A stretch of 64,000 nt of DNA from Triglochin maritima (taxonomy: Eukaryota > Streptophyta > Magnoliopsida > Alismatales > Juncaginaceae). The notes under the pieces were generated by a model that did no database searches, was not told where the DNA came from, and saw nothing but the letters and a program-made list of their open reading frames with translations. A program made the translations under genes and the position numbers. The stretch covers positions 19,682,542-19,746,541 of the forward strand of contig OY821791.1 in the NCBI GenBank assembly GCA_963682175.1, given 5' to 3'. Shown here one piece after another: positions 21,535 to 32,956 of the stretch. Numbering within the stretch: the first letter of the stretch is position 1; each line of letters opens with the position of its first letter.

Positions 21535-23070
21535 TGATTGACATCATTTCATGCTCATATTTGTATCTTATATCCATTATCTTACACCTAAGCAATGCTA
21601 CGTGACGAGTTTTATGTTTAGTTTTCAGGAATAAAGAGGTTTGAAGAGAAGAGCCATGAAAGGACCCAAAAGCAGGAAAAAAGACTTAATTGTGAGACCT
21701 GGGCACTAAGATGCAAGGGAGAAGGACCTGATCGTAAGACAGAAGGACCTAAGAGCAAAACAGGAAACTCCACACCATCATGGGGAGTATTTTGGCAATT
21801 CGATTCGGGTCGGAACTCCACTAAGCAACGTAGATGTATCCAAGACCAAGAAACACTCCAAGCAAAGCCCACAAGCAAAACCAATCGGATCTGAGCTTTA
21901 TAGGCCGCCAATTGGCGGTCTGGATCAGCCCAGATCCGCTAAGCTTTCTCCTGGACTTGTATTAATGTGTGTTTAGGCTATTTTTGGTATTGGTTTAGTC
22001 CCACATCGGGGGATTGTCCCGGATTAGCTTTTTCCACGCTTATAAATAGAACTCTTCACCTTCCATTGTATCCATCTCTCTCTTTGGTGGCATCTTCCCT
22101 ACTAAGAGTGAAGCCTTGAAGCAAAACTCTGGTGGAGGAAGAGTTGCTTGTAATTTGAGTGAGTTAATAATAGATGTTTTCATTAGCTTGTTAATTGTTG
22201 CTTAGTTAATTTCCTTTAATGTGTTTGCTTTGGTGCTTGTTTAGTTTTATGCTTCTTTAATATTTCTTGCTTGATTAGTATAGTTTCATTTCAGTATAAT
22301 GCTTCATTTTATTGGAGTAGTTAGTTTAAATATGTGTGAGTAGTTCCATCCCCATTTGGGGGGTGGAGAAATATGTGATATAATCATGTAGTGTATTAAG
22401 TGTGTGTTATCTTTATCCCTTGAGCTTTATATGATTTCCATAACCATCTAATGGGTTTTCACTCTTATCTTTGATATGCTAATGCTCTTGAATGAAGCTT
22501 AGATTATGCTTTGATTAGTGGACCTATTTTATGGGGAATGATAAGGTTAGGATATGGATGAAATTAATATTGGAAACACAATTTGTAGTGTATGTGCTCT
22601 TGTTCCCTTTACCTTAGCTAATGTCTTGTATGTTTTAATGATGTAGTCTTATCTTAATTCATGTGGAGGCATAGTAGGGTCTAGTCTTTATACTTGAGTT
22701 CATGTAGCTTCATTCCAATTATTGTCTTGTATGTTTTAATGATGTAGTCTATTCTTAATTCATGTGGAGGCAAAGTTGGATGTAGTTTTATGATTTCATG
22801 CACTGCATGTTGTGAGGAGCTTAATGAACACACACAGACACTTCTTTATGTTCACATTATTTCTCTACCCCATTTGGGGTTTAGTTTTCTTGCTTTTCTT
22901 CCAATTCCATTTGCACCTTAGTGTAGTGTAATGTAATACATCTTTCTCTCCTTCTTTTACCTCTCGCCTTCGAACAAACCAAGCGTCGACACACCTCCCA
23001 GTGGACGACCCGTATTTGCCACCGCTTCAACGCGGCCGTGCACTTGCGGTTAATATAAAACGATCAATCA
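21535..23070 (+). repeat. Element E 3' LTR (1536 bp)
   Basis: It starts TGATTGACATC, ends GATCAATCA and is followed by GTCAT (23071-23075), the target site seen left of E1. U3 holds repeated AAGGACCT motifs and the palindrome core GCCGCCAATTGGCGG at about 21904-21920. The end repeats E1 exactly by eye over the last ~1.03 kb. Confidence 0.92.
21998..22050 (+). promoter_or_regulatory. E LTR promoter: snRNA-type upstream element plus TATA
   Basis: GTCCCACATCG (21998-22008) is a perfect match to RTCCCACATCG, the upstream sequence element of plant snRNA genes. TATAAATAGA follows at 22041-22050 with 32 bp between. Plant Pol II snRNA genes have about four helical turns between these elements, and Pol III U6 genes about three. 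The pair is conserved in E3 (TATA 25404-25413), G and M. Use of the element in these LTRs is inference. Confidence 0.75.
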
Positions 23071-23447
23071 GTCATCGATTGTTGTAGCTCTATAAATAAT
23101 TGACGACATGAGTATATAAAGGAAGAAAAGAATACTTTTATATATTGAATAGACCTAACAAGTAAAACATTATGGAATTGTGTTTCGTGTCATTAATGTT
23201 TTACTGTGTCTTGAATCCTAAGATATGAGACTTATATCTTTTCACTCAAGAAGTGCTTAATTTGATTATTGTCAAAAGCTATGAATGAGTATAGTGATAA
23301 AGGTAATAGTTGGTTCAACATGATTTGTGCTGGAAAAGATAGTTAGTCAAACGATTATCGTTGCCCCTCTTTATTGAGTGATGATATTAGTGGGCACTTT
23401 GATAAAGCAAAATTATAATGTGCACAATGTAACTTGAGTTGAGTTAC
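23071..23447 (+). repeat. D1 LTR segment between E and G
   Basis: This is the genuine continuation of D1 after the E insertion, bounded by GTCAT and GTTAC. D2 and D3 have the same sequence uninterrupted (about 48905-49270 and 53465-53845). Confidence 0.88.
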
Positions 23448-24817
23448 TGATTGATTGTTTTATATTAACCGCAAGTGCACGGCCACGTTGAAGCGGTGGC
23501 AAATACGGGTCGTCCACTGGGAGGTGTGTCGACGCTTGGTTTGTTCGAAGGCGAGAGGTAAGAGAAGGAGAGAAAGATGTATTACACTACACTAATCTAA
23601 ACTAGTAAACAAGCAAGCTAAAAAGAAATAACTAAACAACTAAGCTAAACAACTAATGAAGAAGATAAAAAGACAGGAATGGAAACCCCTAAGGGGTGGA
23701 GTGAGTGTGTGTGCACATGAAATAAGTGTGGTGTGGAATGCATACAAGAAGCTCAAGTTAGTTAGTGTTTATTAATGCATAAGAGGTACCTAATGGCAAA
23801 ACCTATCATTTACAACACTAACTTATGTGAAGAATATGAGCAATGCAAGGTTGTTATTAAGACACTTAGACAAGCATGGAATGTACCTAAGCTATGGCAG
23901 AAACCATCAAGTAAGGTTCTTAATAATTCAAGCAAGCATACTAATATCAACACAAAACATTCATATTAAGCATTCAAATCATCTACATAACATGTACACA
24001 CATCTACTCCACCCCCAAAGGGGATGGAACTACTCACACATATTTAAACTAACTACTCTAATAAAATGAAGCATTATACTGAAATGAAACTATACTAATC
24101 AAGCAATAAATATTAAAGAAGCATAAAACAAAACAAGCACCAAAGCAAACACATTAAAGGAAATTAACTAGCAAGAATTAACAAGCTAATGAAAACATCT
24201 ATTATTAACTCACTCAAATTACAAGCAGCCCTTACTCCACCAGAGTTTTGCTTCAAGGCTTCACTCTTAGTAGGGAAGAAGGCCACCAAAGAGAGAGATG
24301 GATACAATGGAAGGTGAAGAGTTCTATTTATAAGCATGGAAAAAGCTAATCCGGGACAATCCTCCGATGTGGGACTAAACCAATACCAAAAATAGCCTAA
24401 ACACACATTAATACAAGTCCAGGAGAAAGCTTAGCGGATCTGGGCTGATCCAGACCGCCAATTGGCGGCCTATAAAGCTCAGATCCGATTGGTTTTGCTT
24501 GTGGGCTTTGCTTGGAGTGTTTCTTGGTCTTGGATACATTTACTTTGCTTAGTGGAGCTCCGACCCGAATCGAATTGACAAAATACTCCCCATGATGGTG
24601 TGGAGTTTCCTGTTTTGCTCTTAGGTCCTTCTCTCTTGCATCTCAGTCCCCAGGTCTCACAATTAAGTCTTTTTTCCTGCTTTTGGGTCCTTTCATGGCT
24701 CTTCTCTTCAAACCTCTTTATTTCTGAAATTCAAACATAAAACTCGTCACGTAGTATTGCTTAGGTGTAAGATAATGGATATAAGGGACAAATATAAGCA
24801 TGAAATGATGTCAATCA
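23448..24817 (-). repeat. Solo LTR G (1370 bp, type E, minus strand)
   Basis: On the plus strand it begins TGATTGATTGTTTTAT and ends GATGTCAATCA. It is flanked by GTTAC at 23443-23447 and 24818-24822. It includes the intact upstream element (CGATGTGGGAC on the plus strand, about 24364-24374), a TATA box 32 bp away, and the palindrome GACCGCCAATTGGCGG near 24453. Confidence 0.92.
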
Positions 24818-24875
24818 GTTACATAGTTATAATTAGCCCTAAGAGATCAAGAAATGAATATAATACAAAGGTGGC

Positions 24876-26451
24876 TGATTGACATCATTTCATGCTTATA
24901 TTTGTACCTTATATCCATTATCTTACACCTAAGCAATGCTACGTGACGAGTTTTATGTTTAGTTTTCAGAAATAAAGAGGTTTGAAGAGAAGAGCCATGA
25001 AAGGACCCAAAAGCAGGAAAAAAGGACCTAATTGTGAGACCTGGGGACCAAGATGCAAGGGAGAAGGACCTGATCGTAAGACAGAAGGACCTAAGAGCAA
25101 AACAGGAAACTCCACACCATTATGAGGAGTATTTTGTCAATTCGATTCGGGTCGGAGCTCCACTAAACACGTTAGATGCATCCAAGACCAAGAAACACAC
25201 CAAGGAAAGCCCACCAGAAGACCCAGACGGATCTGGGGTTTATAGGCCGCCAATTGGCGGTCTGGAACCGCCAATTGGCGGTCTGGATCATGCATGATCC
25301 GCCCCAACTTCTCCTGGACTTGTATTAGTGTTCGTTTAGGCTATTTTTGGTATTGGTTTAGTCCCACATCGGGGGATTGTCCCTGATTAGCTTTTTCCAT
25401 GCTTATAAATAGAACTCTTCACCTCCCATTGTATCCATTTCTCTCTTGGTGGCCATCTTCCCTACTAAGAGTGAAGCCTTGAAGCAAAACTCTAGTGGAG
25501 GAAGAGCTACTTGTAATTGAGTGAGTTTATAATAAAAGTTTTCTTTTAATGATGTTGTTTCTCTCTTAGTTTAATTTCCTTTCATATGCATGCTTGTTTG
25601 TTTGTTTAGTTTTATGCTTCTTTAATGTTTCTTGCTTGAGTAGTATAAATTTCATTTCAGTATTATGCTTTCCTTTGCTAATTTAGTTAGTGTAATGAGT
25701 AGTGAGTAGTTCCATCCCCATTTGGGGGGTGGAGAAATATGTGATATAATAATGTAGTGTATTAAGTGTGTGTTATTTTTATCCCTTGATCTTTATATGA
25801 TTTCCATAACCATCTAATGGGTCTCCACTCTTATCTTTGATATGCTAATGCTCTTGAATAAAGCTTAGCTTATGCTTTGATTAGTGGACCTATTTTATGG
25901 GGAATGATAAGGTTAGGATATGGATGAAGTTAATGTTGGAAACACAATTTGTAGTGTATGTACTCTTGTTGCCTTTTCCTTAGCTAATGTCTTGTATGTT
26001 TTAATGATGTAGTCATCTTAATTCATGTGGAGGCATAGTAGGGTCTAGTCTTTATACTTGAGTTTATGTAGCTTCATTCCAATCATTGTCTTGTATGTTT
26101 TAATGATGTAGTCTTATCTTAATTCATGTAGAGGCAAGATTGGATGTAGTTTTATGATTTCATGCACTACATGTTGTGAGGAGCTTAATTGAACACACAC
26201 ACACACACATCTTTATGTTCACATCAGTTCTCTACCCCCTTTGGGGTTTAGTTTTATTGCTTATCTTCATTTCCTTTTGCATTCTAGTTTAGCATTGTAG
26301 TGTAGTTTAGTGTAACCAATCCTTTTCTCCTTTCTTTACCCCTTGCCTTCGCACGAACCAAGTGTCGACACACCTCCCAGTGGACGACCCGTATTTGCCA
26401 CCGCTTCAACGCGGCCGTGCACTTGCGGTAGAAATATAAAACGATCAATCA
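24876..26451 (+). repeat. Solo LTR E3 (1576 bp, type E)
   Basis: It starts TGATTGACATC, ends GATCAATCA and is flanked by GTGGC (24871-24875 and 26452-26456). It carries two tandem palindromes at about 25246-25284, GTCCCACATCG upstream of TATAAATAGA (25404-25413), and an ACACAC microsatellite near 26195. A sense frame of 87 codons (25034-25297) resembles a 70-codon frame in the M LTRs, but it lies in U3 and is not called as a gene. Confidence 0.92.
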
Positions 26452-27954
26452 GTGGCACATTTCTACTTTGTATATATTCTTAATATCATGAGGCAAGGGA
26501 CGGACACAAGTGGTGCACTTACATCACTAAATGGGTCGTGTTTAGTTCGAGTGGAACAAAGACATCTATGCTAATTGGGTAACTATAATGTGTAGCTAGA
26601 TACCACTTATAGTTTGGGATATAAGTGTTAAATATTATAGTCAATTGGCTTAGATCCTCCTATAGGTCACACCACAAAACTGGGAAACAAGAAGCTTGAT
26701 TTGAGTTCATATGATGTGTCGGATTTCATGTGAAAAAGGGACACATGTGGTGAATGAATAAAATCAATATGTCATGAGAATTGGCATAATTAGAATCATA
26801 ATAAATTCATATAAGATGTATATATTATGGGGTGTAATAATTTAATATTACACATGATAATATATATCACATATATAAGATATGAATTTGCTAAAATCCC
26901 CAAAAGATCAAATTTTGATGGAAATAAATCCAAAATTTGACAAAGGCAAAATCGGGATCAAACACGGTAAATCGTTTAGGGTTCGGTCGACCAAGGTGTC
27001 TTCGGAACGGTCAACCAAACGGGGAACGGGTAAACACAATTGGTTGACCGAAATTGTCTGGAGTGCTTGGATAATTGGGTTCGGTCAACCGAGCGTGAAT
27101 GGTCAACCGAGAGAAATATCCAGGAGATATCTTGGGATATTTTTGGTAGACCGAGGGTGACACGGTCGTCAGATGAATATTCGCTAGGAGAAATTTTGGT
27201 GGGTCAACGGTCGACCGGAGCAAGACGCGGATCGTCCGAATTTTTCCAGAGAATTTTTCTCATGCATATTCGGTCGACCGTCTAGCTCACGGTCCCCCGA
27301 ACATGTGTTAAAACCGAATGGTTCGGTTAACCGAGAAGAATTCTCGGTCAACCGAACAACACAATTTTTGCCAGAATTATTAAGAGAATAATTAGATCAT
27401 GGGTTGGATTAATTCCAGAATTAATAAAACGTTTTTTAGGATGCCTATGTGGCAATTTGAGCTTAATTGTAGGAGAGAATAAACAATAGATCATGACTAA
27501 ATGATAGTTCTTGATAAGGATGTTTTGGGACCCTATAAAAGGACCCATCATCCAACTTGTTTATGTTAATGCATAAATTATTTCTCTCATTAATCTCTCC
27601 CTTAATCACCATGGAAATCTCTTGATAGTTTTAAGTTTTGGATATAGAAATCTCAGGAGCTTAAAGAGGGGTTATTAGCTCCTTTCTCTCTAATCTTGTT
27701 CAGAGATTGGTGAACCCTTGGAGGCGAATCGGCGGGCGATTCGACGAGCAACGGAACTCTGGATCTTCTGAAAGGTTTTAGAGAACCTTTGGGTATGATC
27801 CTCTATCCTTTGTTTAGTTTAATATGTGTAGGAATGCATGATATTAGAATAAACAAATACATGTACGTAAAATGAATGAAAATATGAAATCGATCTTGTA
27901 TGTTTGTATTAATTTTTTAAAATATATACATACATAGGGACACGAAATCTTACA
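26452..27954 (+). repeat. D1 LTR, 3' part with promoter region
   Basis: This continues D1 to its end. It contains the GGTYRACC cluster (26984-27357), a TATA-like TATAAAAGG at 27534 and a U5 end. D2 and D3 are colinear with it over the whole length. Confidence 0.88.
26984..27357 (+). repeat. GGTCGACC / GGTTGACC / GGTCAACC cluster in D1
   Basis: About a dozen copies of CGGTCGACCG, CGGTTAACCG, GGTTGACCG and GGTCAACCG lie about 180-550 bp upstream of the D1 TATA box. The TTGACC forms contain a W-box core, the binding site of WRKY factors. Matching clusters are at 49848-50175 (D2) and 54417-54772 (D3). Confidence 0.85.
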
Positions 27955-27959
27955 CTTTA

Positions 27960-30900
27960 TATGTCCGGTCGACCGATCGGATACTCGTGTGCATTTAACC
28001 CGACATCGACTAAAAGCTTGGGTGGATCTGGTGCAGGCTCAAGCGGATCTGGTGCGAGCTTGGGTGGATATGGGCTCATGAATGGAGCTCCAGATCACCA
28101 ACAGCTCAACTCTCTGGTGGGCCACCTCAATACCTATTTGCAAAATTAGACCCAAAAAACAGGTAATATGTCAGGTATGGAGAATAGTTTGGATAATTGT
28201 ATTCATGCCCTTTCAGTAGCTAAATCAAAGGTTAAGAATTTGATTATTGACTCTGGCGCTACCGATCATATGAATGGGGATCCTACCATGCTAAATAATG
28301 TAAAAGATAATCTAAGACTATTAGATAAGTTTGTTTCAGTTGCAAATGGAAATCAAGTTAAAATTAAAGAAACGGGAGATACAACTCTATTTAACAATAT
28401 TCATGATAATATCTTGTATATACCCAATTTCGATACAAACTTACTTTATGTTGCAAAAATAACTAGAAAACTCAATTGCAATGTAATATTTACATCCTCA
28501 GAAAAGGCTTATACATTCTCAAATCATCTAATAAAGCCTTAAATACAATGTGCTTGGCTAATCACGCACTCTGGCACAAAAGGATGGGGCATCCATCCTC
28601 GAGTGTATTAAGGCGACTATTTCCTTCTCTTAGTTCTGAATTTTTATGTGATATTTGTCGTTATTCTAGACAAACTAGATTATCGTTTCCCATTTCTACT
28701 ACTAAGACCCATTTACCTTTTGAATTAGTTCATTCGGATACTTAGGGACCTGCTCCAGTTGAATCATACAATTGTTTTCGTTATTTTATTAGCTTTATCG
28801 ATGATTTTTCTCGAACCACTTGGGTTTATCTGCTAAAAAACAAGTCAAATGTTTCTCAGTTTTTTGTGAATTTTTAAGTTTTATTGAAAACATGTAAATT
28901 TAAAAAATCGCATTTTTAGATCTGACAATGGGTCAGAATACATGAGTAATATGTTCCAATTTTTTTAAAAGAATTTTTCACCAAACCTCTTGTATTCATA
29001 ATCCGCAGCAAAACGAGATTTCTGAACGGAAAAATCAGCACCTCTTAAATGTGACTAGATCCTTACCTTTTCAAAACAATGTTCCAAAATAGTTTTGGTC
29101 CGATGCTATTCTTACTGCAACTTACATCATCAATCGACTTCCTAGTCCTACGATTGACAATAAACAACCCTTAAAATCTTACATAATAAAAAAACTAAAT
29201 GTTGACCATCTTAAAATATTTGGATGTACTTGTTTTGTTCACAGGAAGCTGGAGGACAAGTTCGATTATAGCTCTATTAAATGTGTTTTTTTGGGATACT
29301 CGTTTAGAAAAAAATGGTACAGATGTTATGACCCCAAGAATTTTAAATGTATGTATCGAGAGATGTTGTTTTCTTTGAGAAGGAATCGTTCTTCCAACCA
29401 GATGAAGATGCCACTAATAACCTTTCTGATGCACCTCCTCTTCCCACCATTGACCTCCTCGACGCTCTGGAGAATGTTCCTCCTCCAGCCGAGGGGGGGC
29501 AAGGAAGGGAAGAAGCATACGAAGAAGAATAAGAACCTCCTCGAAGAAGGTTCACACGACCCACTCGCCGCCCTGCCAGACTTAATGATTGTTTTGTGTC
29601 TCGGGTTACCTACCCTATCCAAGACCACTTGTCCTATAACCTACTATCTCATAATCACCAAATCTTCCTAACCAAACTAGACAACAATAAAGAACCAAAT
29701 TCATATCATGAAGTTATAGAAGATTCAAATTGGGTTAATGCCATGGAAGACGAACTAAAAGCCTTAGAAACCAACAAAACTTGGACTTTAGTTCCTCTAC
29801 AACCTGACATAAAACCCGTTGGTTGTAAATGGGTTTACAAAACCAAATACCATAGTAATGAAAAAATTGAAAGATATAAGGCACACGTAGTAGCTAAAGG
29901 GTACACACAAACTTATGGGCTCGATTGTCTAGAAACATTTGCACCCGTAGCTAAAATGAACATTCTTCGTGTTCTCTTATCCATTGTTGTAAATCAAGGA
30001 TGGAATATCTTCCAAATGGATGTAAAAAATACATTCCTATATGGAAAAGTTGAAGACGAATCTATATGACTCCTCCTCCAGGTTACATCATGACCCCTCA
30101 TCAGGTATGCAAGCTTCATGGGTCTATATATGGACTAAAGCAATCACCTCGAACCTGGTATGCTAAACTCAATCACTCTCTTCTTCTTTATGGTTTCGTA
30201 AAAAGCTCTGTCGATGCATCTATGTTTACTAGACACATTCATGAGATCACCACCATTGTTCTTATCTATGTAGATGACTTTATAATAACCGGAGATAATG
30301 ATCATGAAATAGACTTAGTAAAAAAAATACCTAAAATCTAAATTTGATATAAAGGACTCAGGTTTTTTGAAATATTTCCTTGGGATAGAAATCACATCTT
30401 CAAAAAAGGGTTGTTTCTCTCCCAAAGAAAATATGTTTTAGACCTACTTAAAGAAACTGGTAAATTAGGTTCCAAACCCACAAACACTCCTATTGAAACA
30501 AATAAAAAAATAGCCCCCGCTGATGGCATGCCTCTATGCGACATCAACCAATTTCAAAGACTAGTTGGTAAACTAATTTATCTCACCGTCACTTGACCTG
30601 ATTACATATGTTGTAAGTATAGTAAGTCAATTCAAGCATTCACCTCATACTCACCATTTAGACGTTATAAATAGAATACTAAGCTATCTTAAACGCACCC
30701 CAGGACAAGGCCTTTGGATGAAACCTAATAACTCTAATTCTATAATTGGTTACTCCAATGTAGATTGGGCAGGAAGCAACGAAAGAAAATCGACCACCAG
30801 TTTTTGTACATTTGTAGGAGGAAATCTAGTAACTTGGAGAAGAAAAAAGCAAAACATGGTTGCTCGATCTAGCGTCGAGGCAGAATACCGTGCTATGGCT

Positions 30901-31165
30901 TCCACCACCAGCGAGCTAATCTGACTCAAACAATTACTCTCTGACATGAATATAAAAACTCAAGAACCAATGAAAGGATAAAACACATAGAAGTAGACAA
31001 TCACTTTATGAGGGAAAAAATCCAATCAAAACAAATTAAAGTCTCATATGTTCCCAGCAAAGAGCAGTTAGCCGACATCTTCACGAAAACCCTTGATAAG
31101 AGAACATTTTCAAACTTACTTCACAAGTTGGGATCCATCAACCTATTCCGGACCCAACTTGAGGG
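27960..31165 (+). pseudogene. Ty1/copia gag tail and pol remnant, element C (3' part)
   Basis: Gag resumes after D1 at 27960 and ends near 28149. Then come the protease with the copia motif LIIDSGATDHM (about 28240), GAG-pre-integrase and the integrase zinc-binding region (HKRMGHPSSSVLRRLFP, then CDIC, 28570-28660), and an integrase core start (LVHSDT, stop at 28743). A heavily eroded core lies at 28745-29290. RT has GCKWVYKTKYHSNEKIERYK (about 29830) and the YVDD active site (about 30270). RNase H has VDWAGSNERKSTT and ARSSVEAEYRAMA (about 30760-30900), with asparagine where the first catalytic aspartate is usual (YSNVDWAG). Many stops and frameshifts make it inactive. The LTR, gag and pol belong to one element split by D1. 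Confidence 0.9.
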
Positions 31166-31169
31166 GCCA

Positions 31170-31397
31170 TGTTGAAAATATGACCGTTGAGGCTCAACCT
31201 CATCATCACCCAATCACGGTCTTCTAGCATGACAACCATATTTCTCTCCAAGGAAAGATATCAAGCATTCAAACATCCTAATTTAGCATGTACAATGGCT
31301 ATGAAAGCCAGTGGATAATATATATACTCATCTATGTATTATGTAAACACAAAACACAATAATAAGAAATATATTCAATCACACATCTCTCGTATCA
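31170..31397 (+). repeat. Element C 3' LTR (about 228 bp)
   Basis: It begins TGTTGAAAATATG after the purine tract CTTGAGGGGCCA and ends TCTCGTATCA. Its last 80 bp match the 5' remnant at 12259-12339. A short LTR is usual for plant copia elements. Confidence 0.82.
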
Positions 31398-31740
31398 AAT
31401 TTGATATGGTATCAGAGCATTGATCCGAGAAATCACAACCTCAGACTCCCCCGGAGATCCTCATCGGCTTCACCTCATCCAAGGGGGATAGCCAACATCC
31501 ACACCCAACAAAAACAACCAAACATGTCGGACAGTGCCGGAGGTAGTCACGGGGAGGTGAACCACCCCCAACGCCTTGTCACAACATCCTTAAACGGAAC
31601 AAATTATCTCTTCTAGGCTCGGGCAGTGACTCTTTCCCTCAGTGGCAGGGAGGAGTCGGCCACATCACCGGGAAATCGAAAAGACCCGAGGGAATAGAGA
31701 CATAAGCAAAGCAAGAGGAATGGTAGACGATGGATCACCA
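31398..31740 (+). pseudogene. Second copy of the C primer site and gag start
   Basis: Directly after the C 3' LTR comes another primer site TGGTATCAGAGC (31407-31418), a leader, and a gag start at ATG 31524 (MSDS...) with LNGTNYLF and then a stop. Homology to C gag ends in the GRRWITN region near 31740, where an LTR-end-like sequence (TTCTCGTATCAACTTTGATA) follows. The order LTR-internal-LTR-internal suggests a tandem array made by unequal LTR recombination, then deleted. Confidence 0.8.
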
Positions 31741-31989
31741 ATCACACATTTCTCGTATCAACTTTGATATCAACCAAAAGACATACTCAATCATATTGTG
31801 CTCATTTGTTAAACTACCAAAGCTCTTATGTGTAACAAAAATATAATTAGTTCTATATAATAGGTATACTTAATACATTTCTGAAATCTATAATATTAAA
31901 ATTTACTAATATCATAAATAAATATATAGTGTCGGGTAAATAACAACCCATCCTTTTATTTTTCTTGGTCCTTTTAGGTGATCTAAGCC
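31741..31989. other. Unassigned AT-rich sequence
   Basis: Apart from about 30 bp of C LTR end at the left, I see no gene, repeat or element boundary. The right end contains the TGATCTAAGCC copy (31979-31989) that flanks the next element. Confidence 0.5.
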
Positions 31990-32945
31990 CTTAATTTTCC
32001 TACACTACCAAACATAACCGTTCATATTTTTTGAAGTTTTTTTTTCAAAATAATCAACAAAAAAAGGAAGAATATGCGCATAGGAAACTTAATTGACAAA
32101 GTATGTACCTTAAAAACGACACCACATGTGTCGTTTTCATTAACTAAAACGACATTGTAGGTGTTGTTTTTTACCCTTAAGGAAAATGACATCATGGATG
32201 CCATATTTACGTAGGGCAAGTTATTCTTAATTTCGAGATGTCGTTTTTAGTTCAGACATGTAACTAGCAACGGATCGGTAGTTAGTTCAACATGTCTTAG
32301 CTAAAAACGACATCTCAAAATCAAGAAAGCCAAAAAAATGAAAACCAACTTGAACTCCTCAAAATGTTCTACTTAGATATAATAATTTGAGTTGGATTCA
32401 TACAATTATGATGACTTGGTATATCTTAGCTGACTTGGTCACTAACCAGATGAGAATAAGATGGGGGTTCGTTTCCACTCCTATAACCATAACAAAATAC
32501 ATTAGTAACTTCAAATGCACACGCACGCCTCCTGTCTCTGTCTGATGCGTGTCGGGGAATTTAGGGGAAATTATAGGCTCTAGCCTCTAGGTGATAAAAT
32601 ATATTTTTAGTCCTCGAAATAGTCATGTTGCATTCAATTCAACTTAATACATCGACTGGTGACTTATCTGTTTTCCCGGAAAATGAGACCCCCGTCTGAC
32701 CCGTCACTAGTTCAACATGTCATATGTAAAAACGACATCAGTGATACCATTTTCATTAAGGATAAAAATAACTTCAGTGATGCCGTTTTTAGTTAATGAA
32801 AATGGTACTTGTAGTGTCGTTTTTAAGTTACATACTTTGCCAATTAAGTTTCTCACGTGCATATCTTCCAATTTTATTTTTTTAGGTGATTATTTTAAAA
32901 AAAATCTTTTTTAAATACTAAAAGTTATATTTGGTCCTTTCAAAC
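31990..32945. mobile_element. Non-autonomous TIR element (MITE, Mutator-like), about 956 bp
   Basis: The left arm (about 31990-32215) and right arm (about 32715-32945) are imperfect inverted copies of about 230 bp, clearest at 32085-32155 against 32785-32855. TGATCTAAGCC flanks both sides (31979-31989 and 32946-32956), fitting a 9-11 bp target duplication. The motif AAAACGACATC or its complement recurs at least six times, and a hairpin lies at about 32236-32316. There is no transposase. Long TIRs and the duplication length favour the Mutator group; exact ends are uncertain by a few bases. Confidence 0.72.
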
Positions 32946-32956
32946 TGATCTAAGCC

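Larger units (their letters stand above)
13452..27954 (+). mobile_element. Solo LTR D1, heavily interrupted by nested insertions
   Basis: The LTR starts TGAAAGGAATGTG and ends GAAATCTTACA. It is flanked by the 5-bp duplication CTTTA (13447-13451 and 27955-27959). Its own sequence is 13452-13688, 23071-23447, 24818-24875 and 26452-27954, about 2.16 kb in total, matching D2 (2149 bp) and D3 (2180 bp). It is inserted in the gag gene of element C. No internal coding region remains and no primer site is visible, so I cannot assign its superfamily. Confidence 0.9.

Noticed and set aside
15601..24817. A single full-length minus-strand element bounded by GTTAC at both ends
   Set aside because: A second GTTAC plus LTR start at 23443-23448 shows that G is a solo LTR and that 15601-15975 is a truncated duplicate. 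The E gag-pro between them is on the plus strand.
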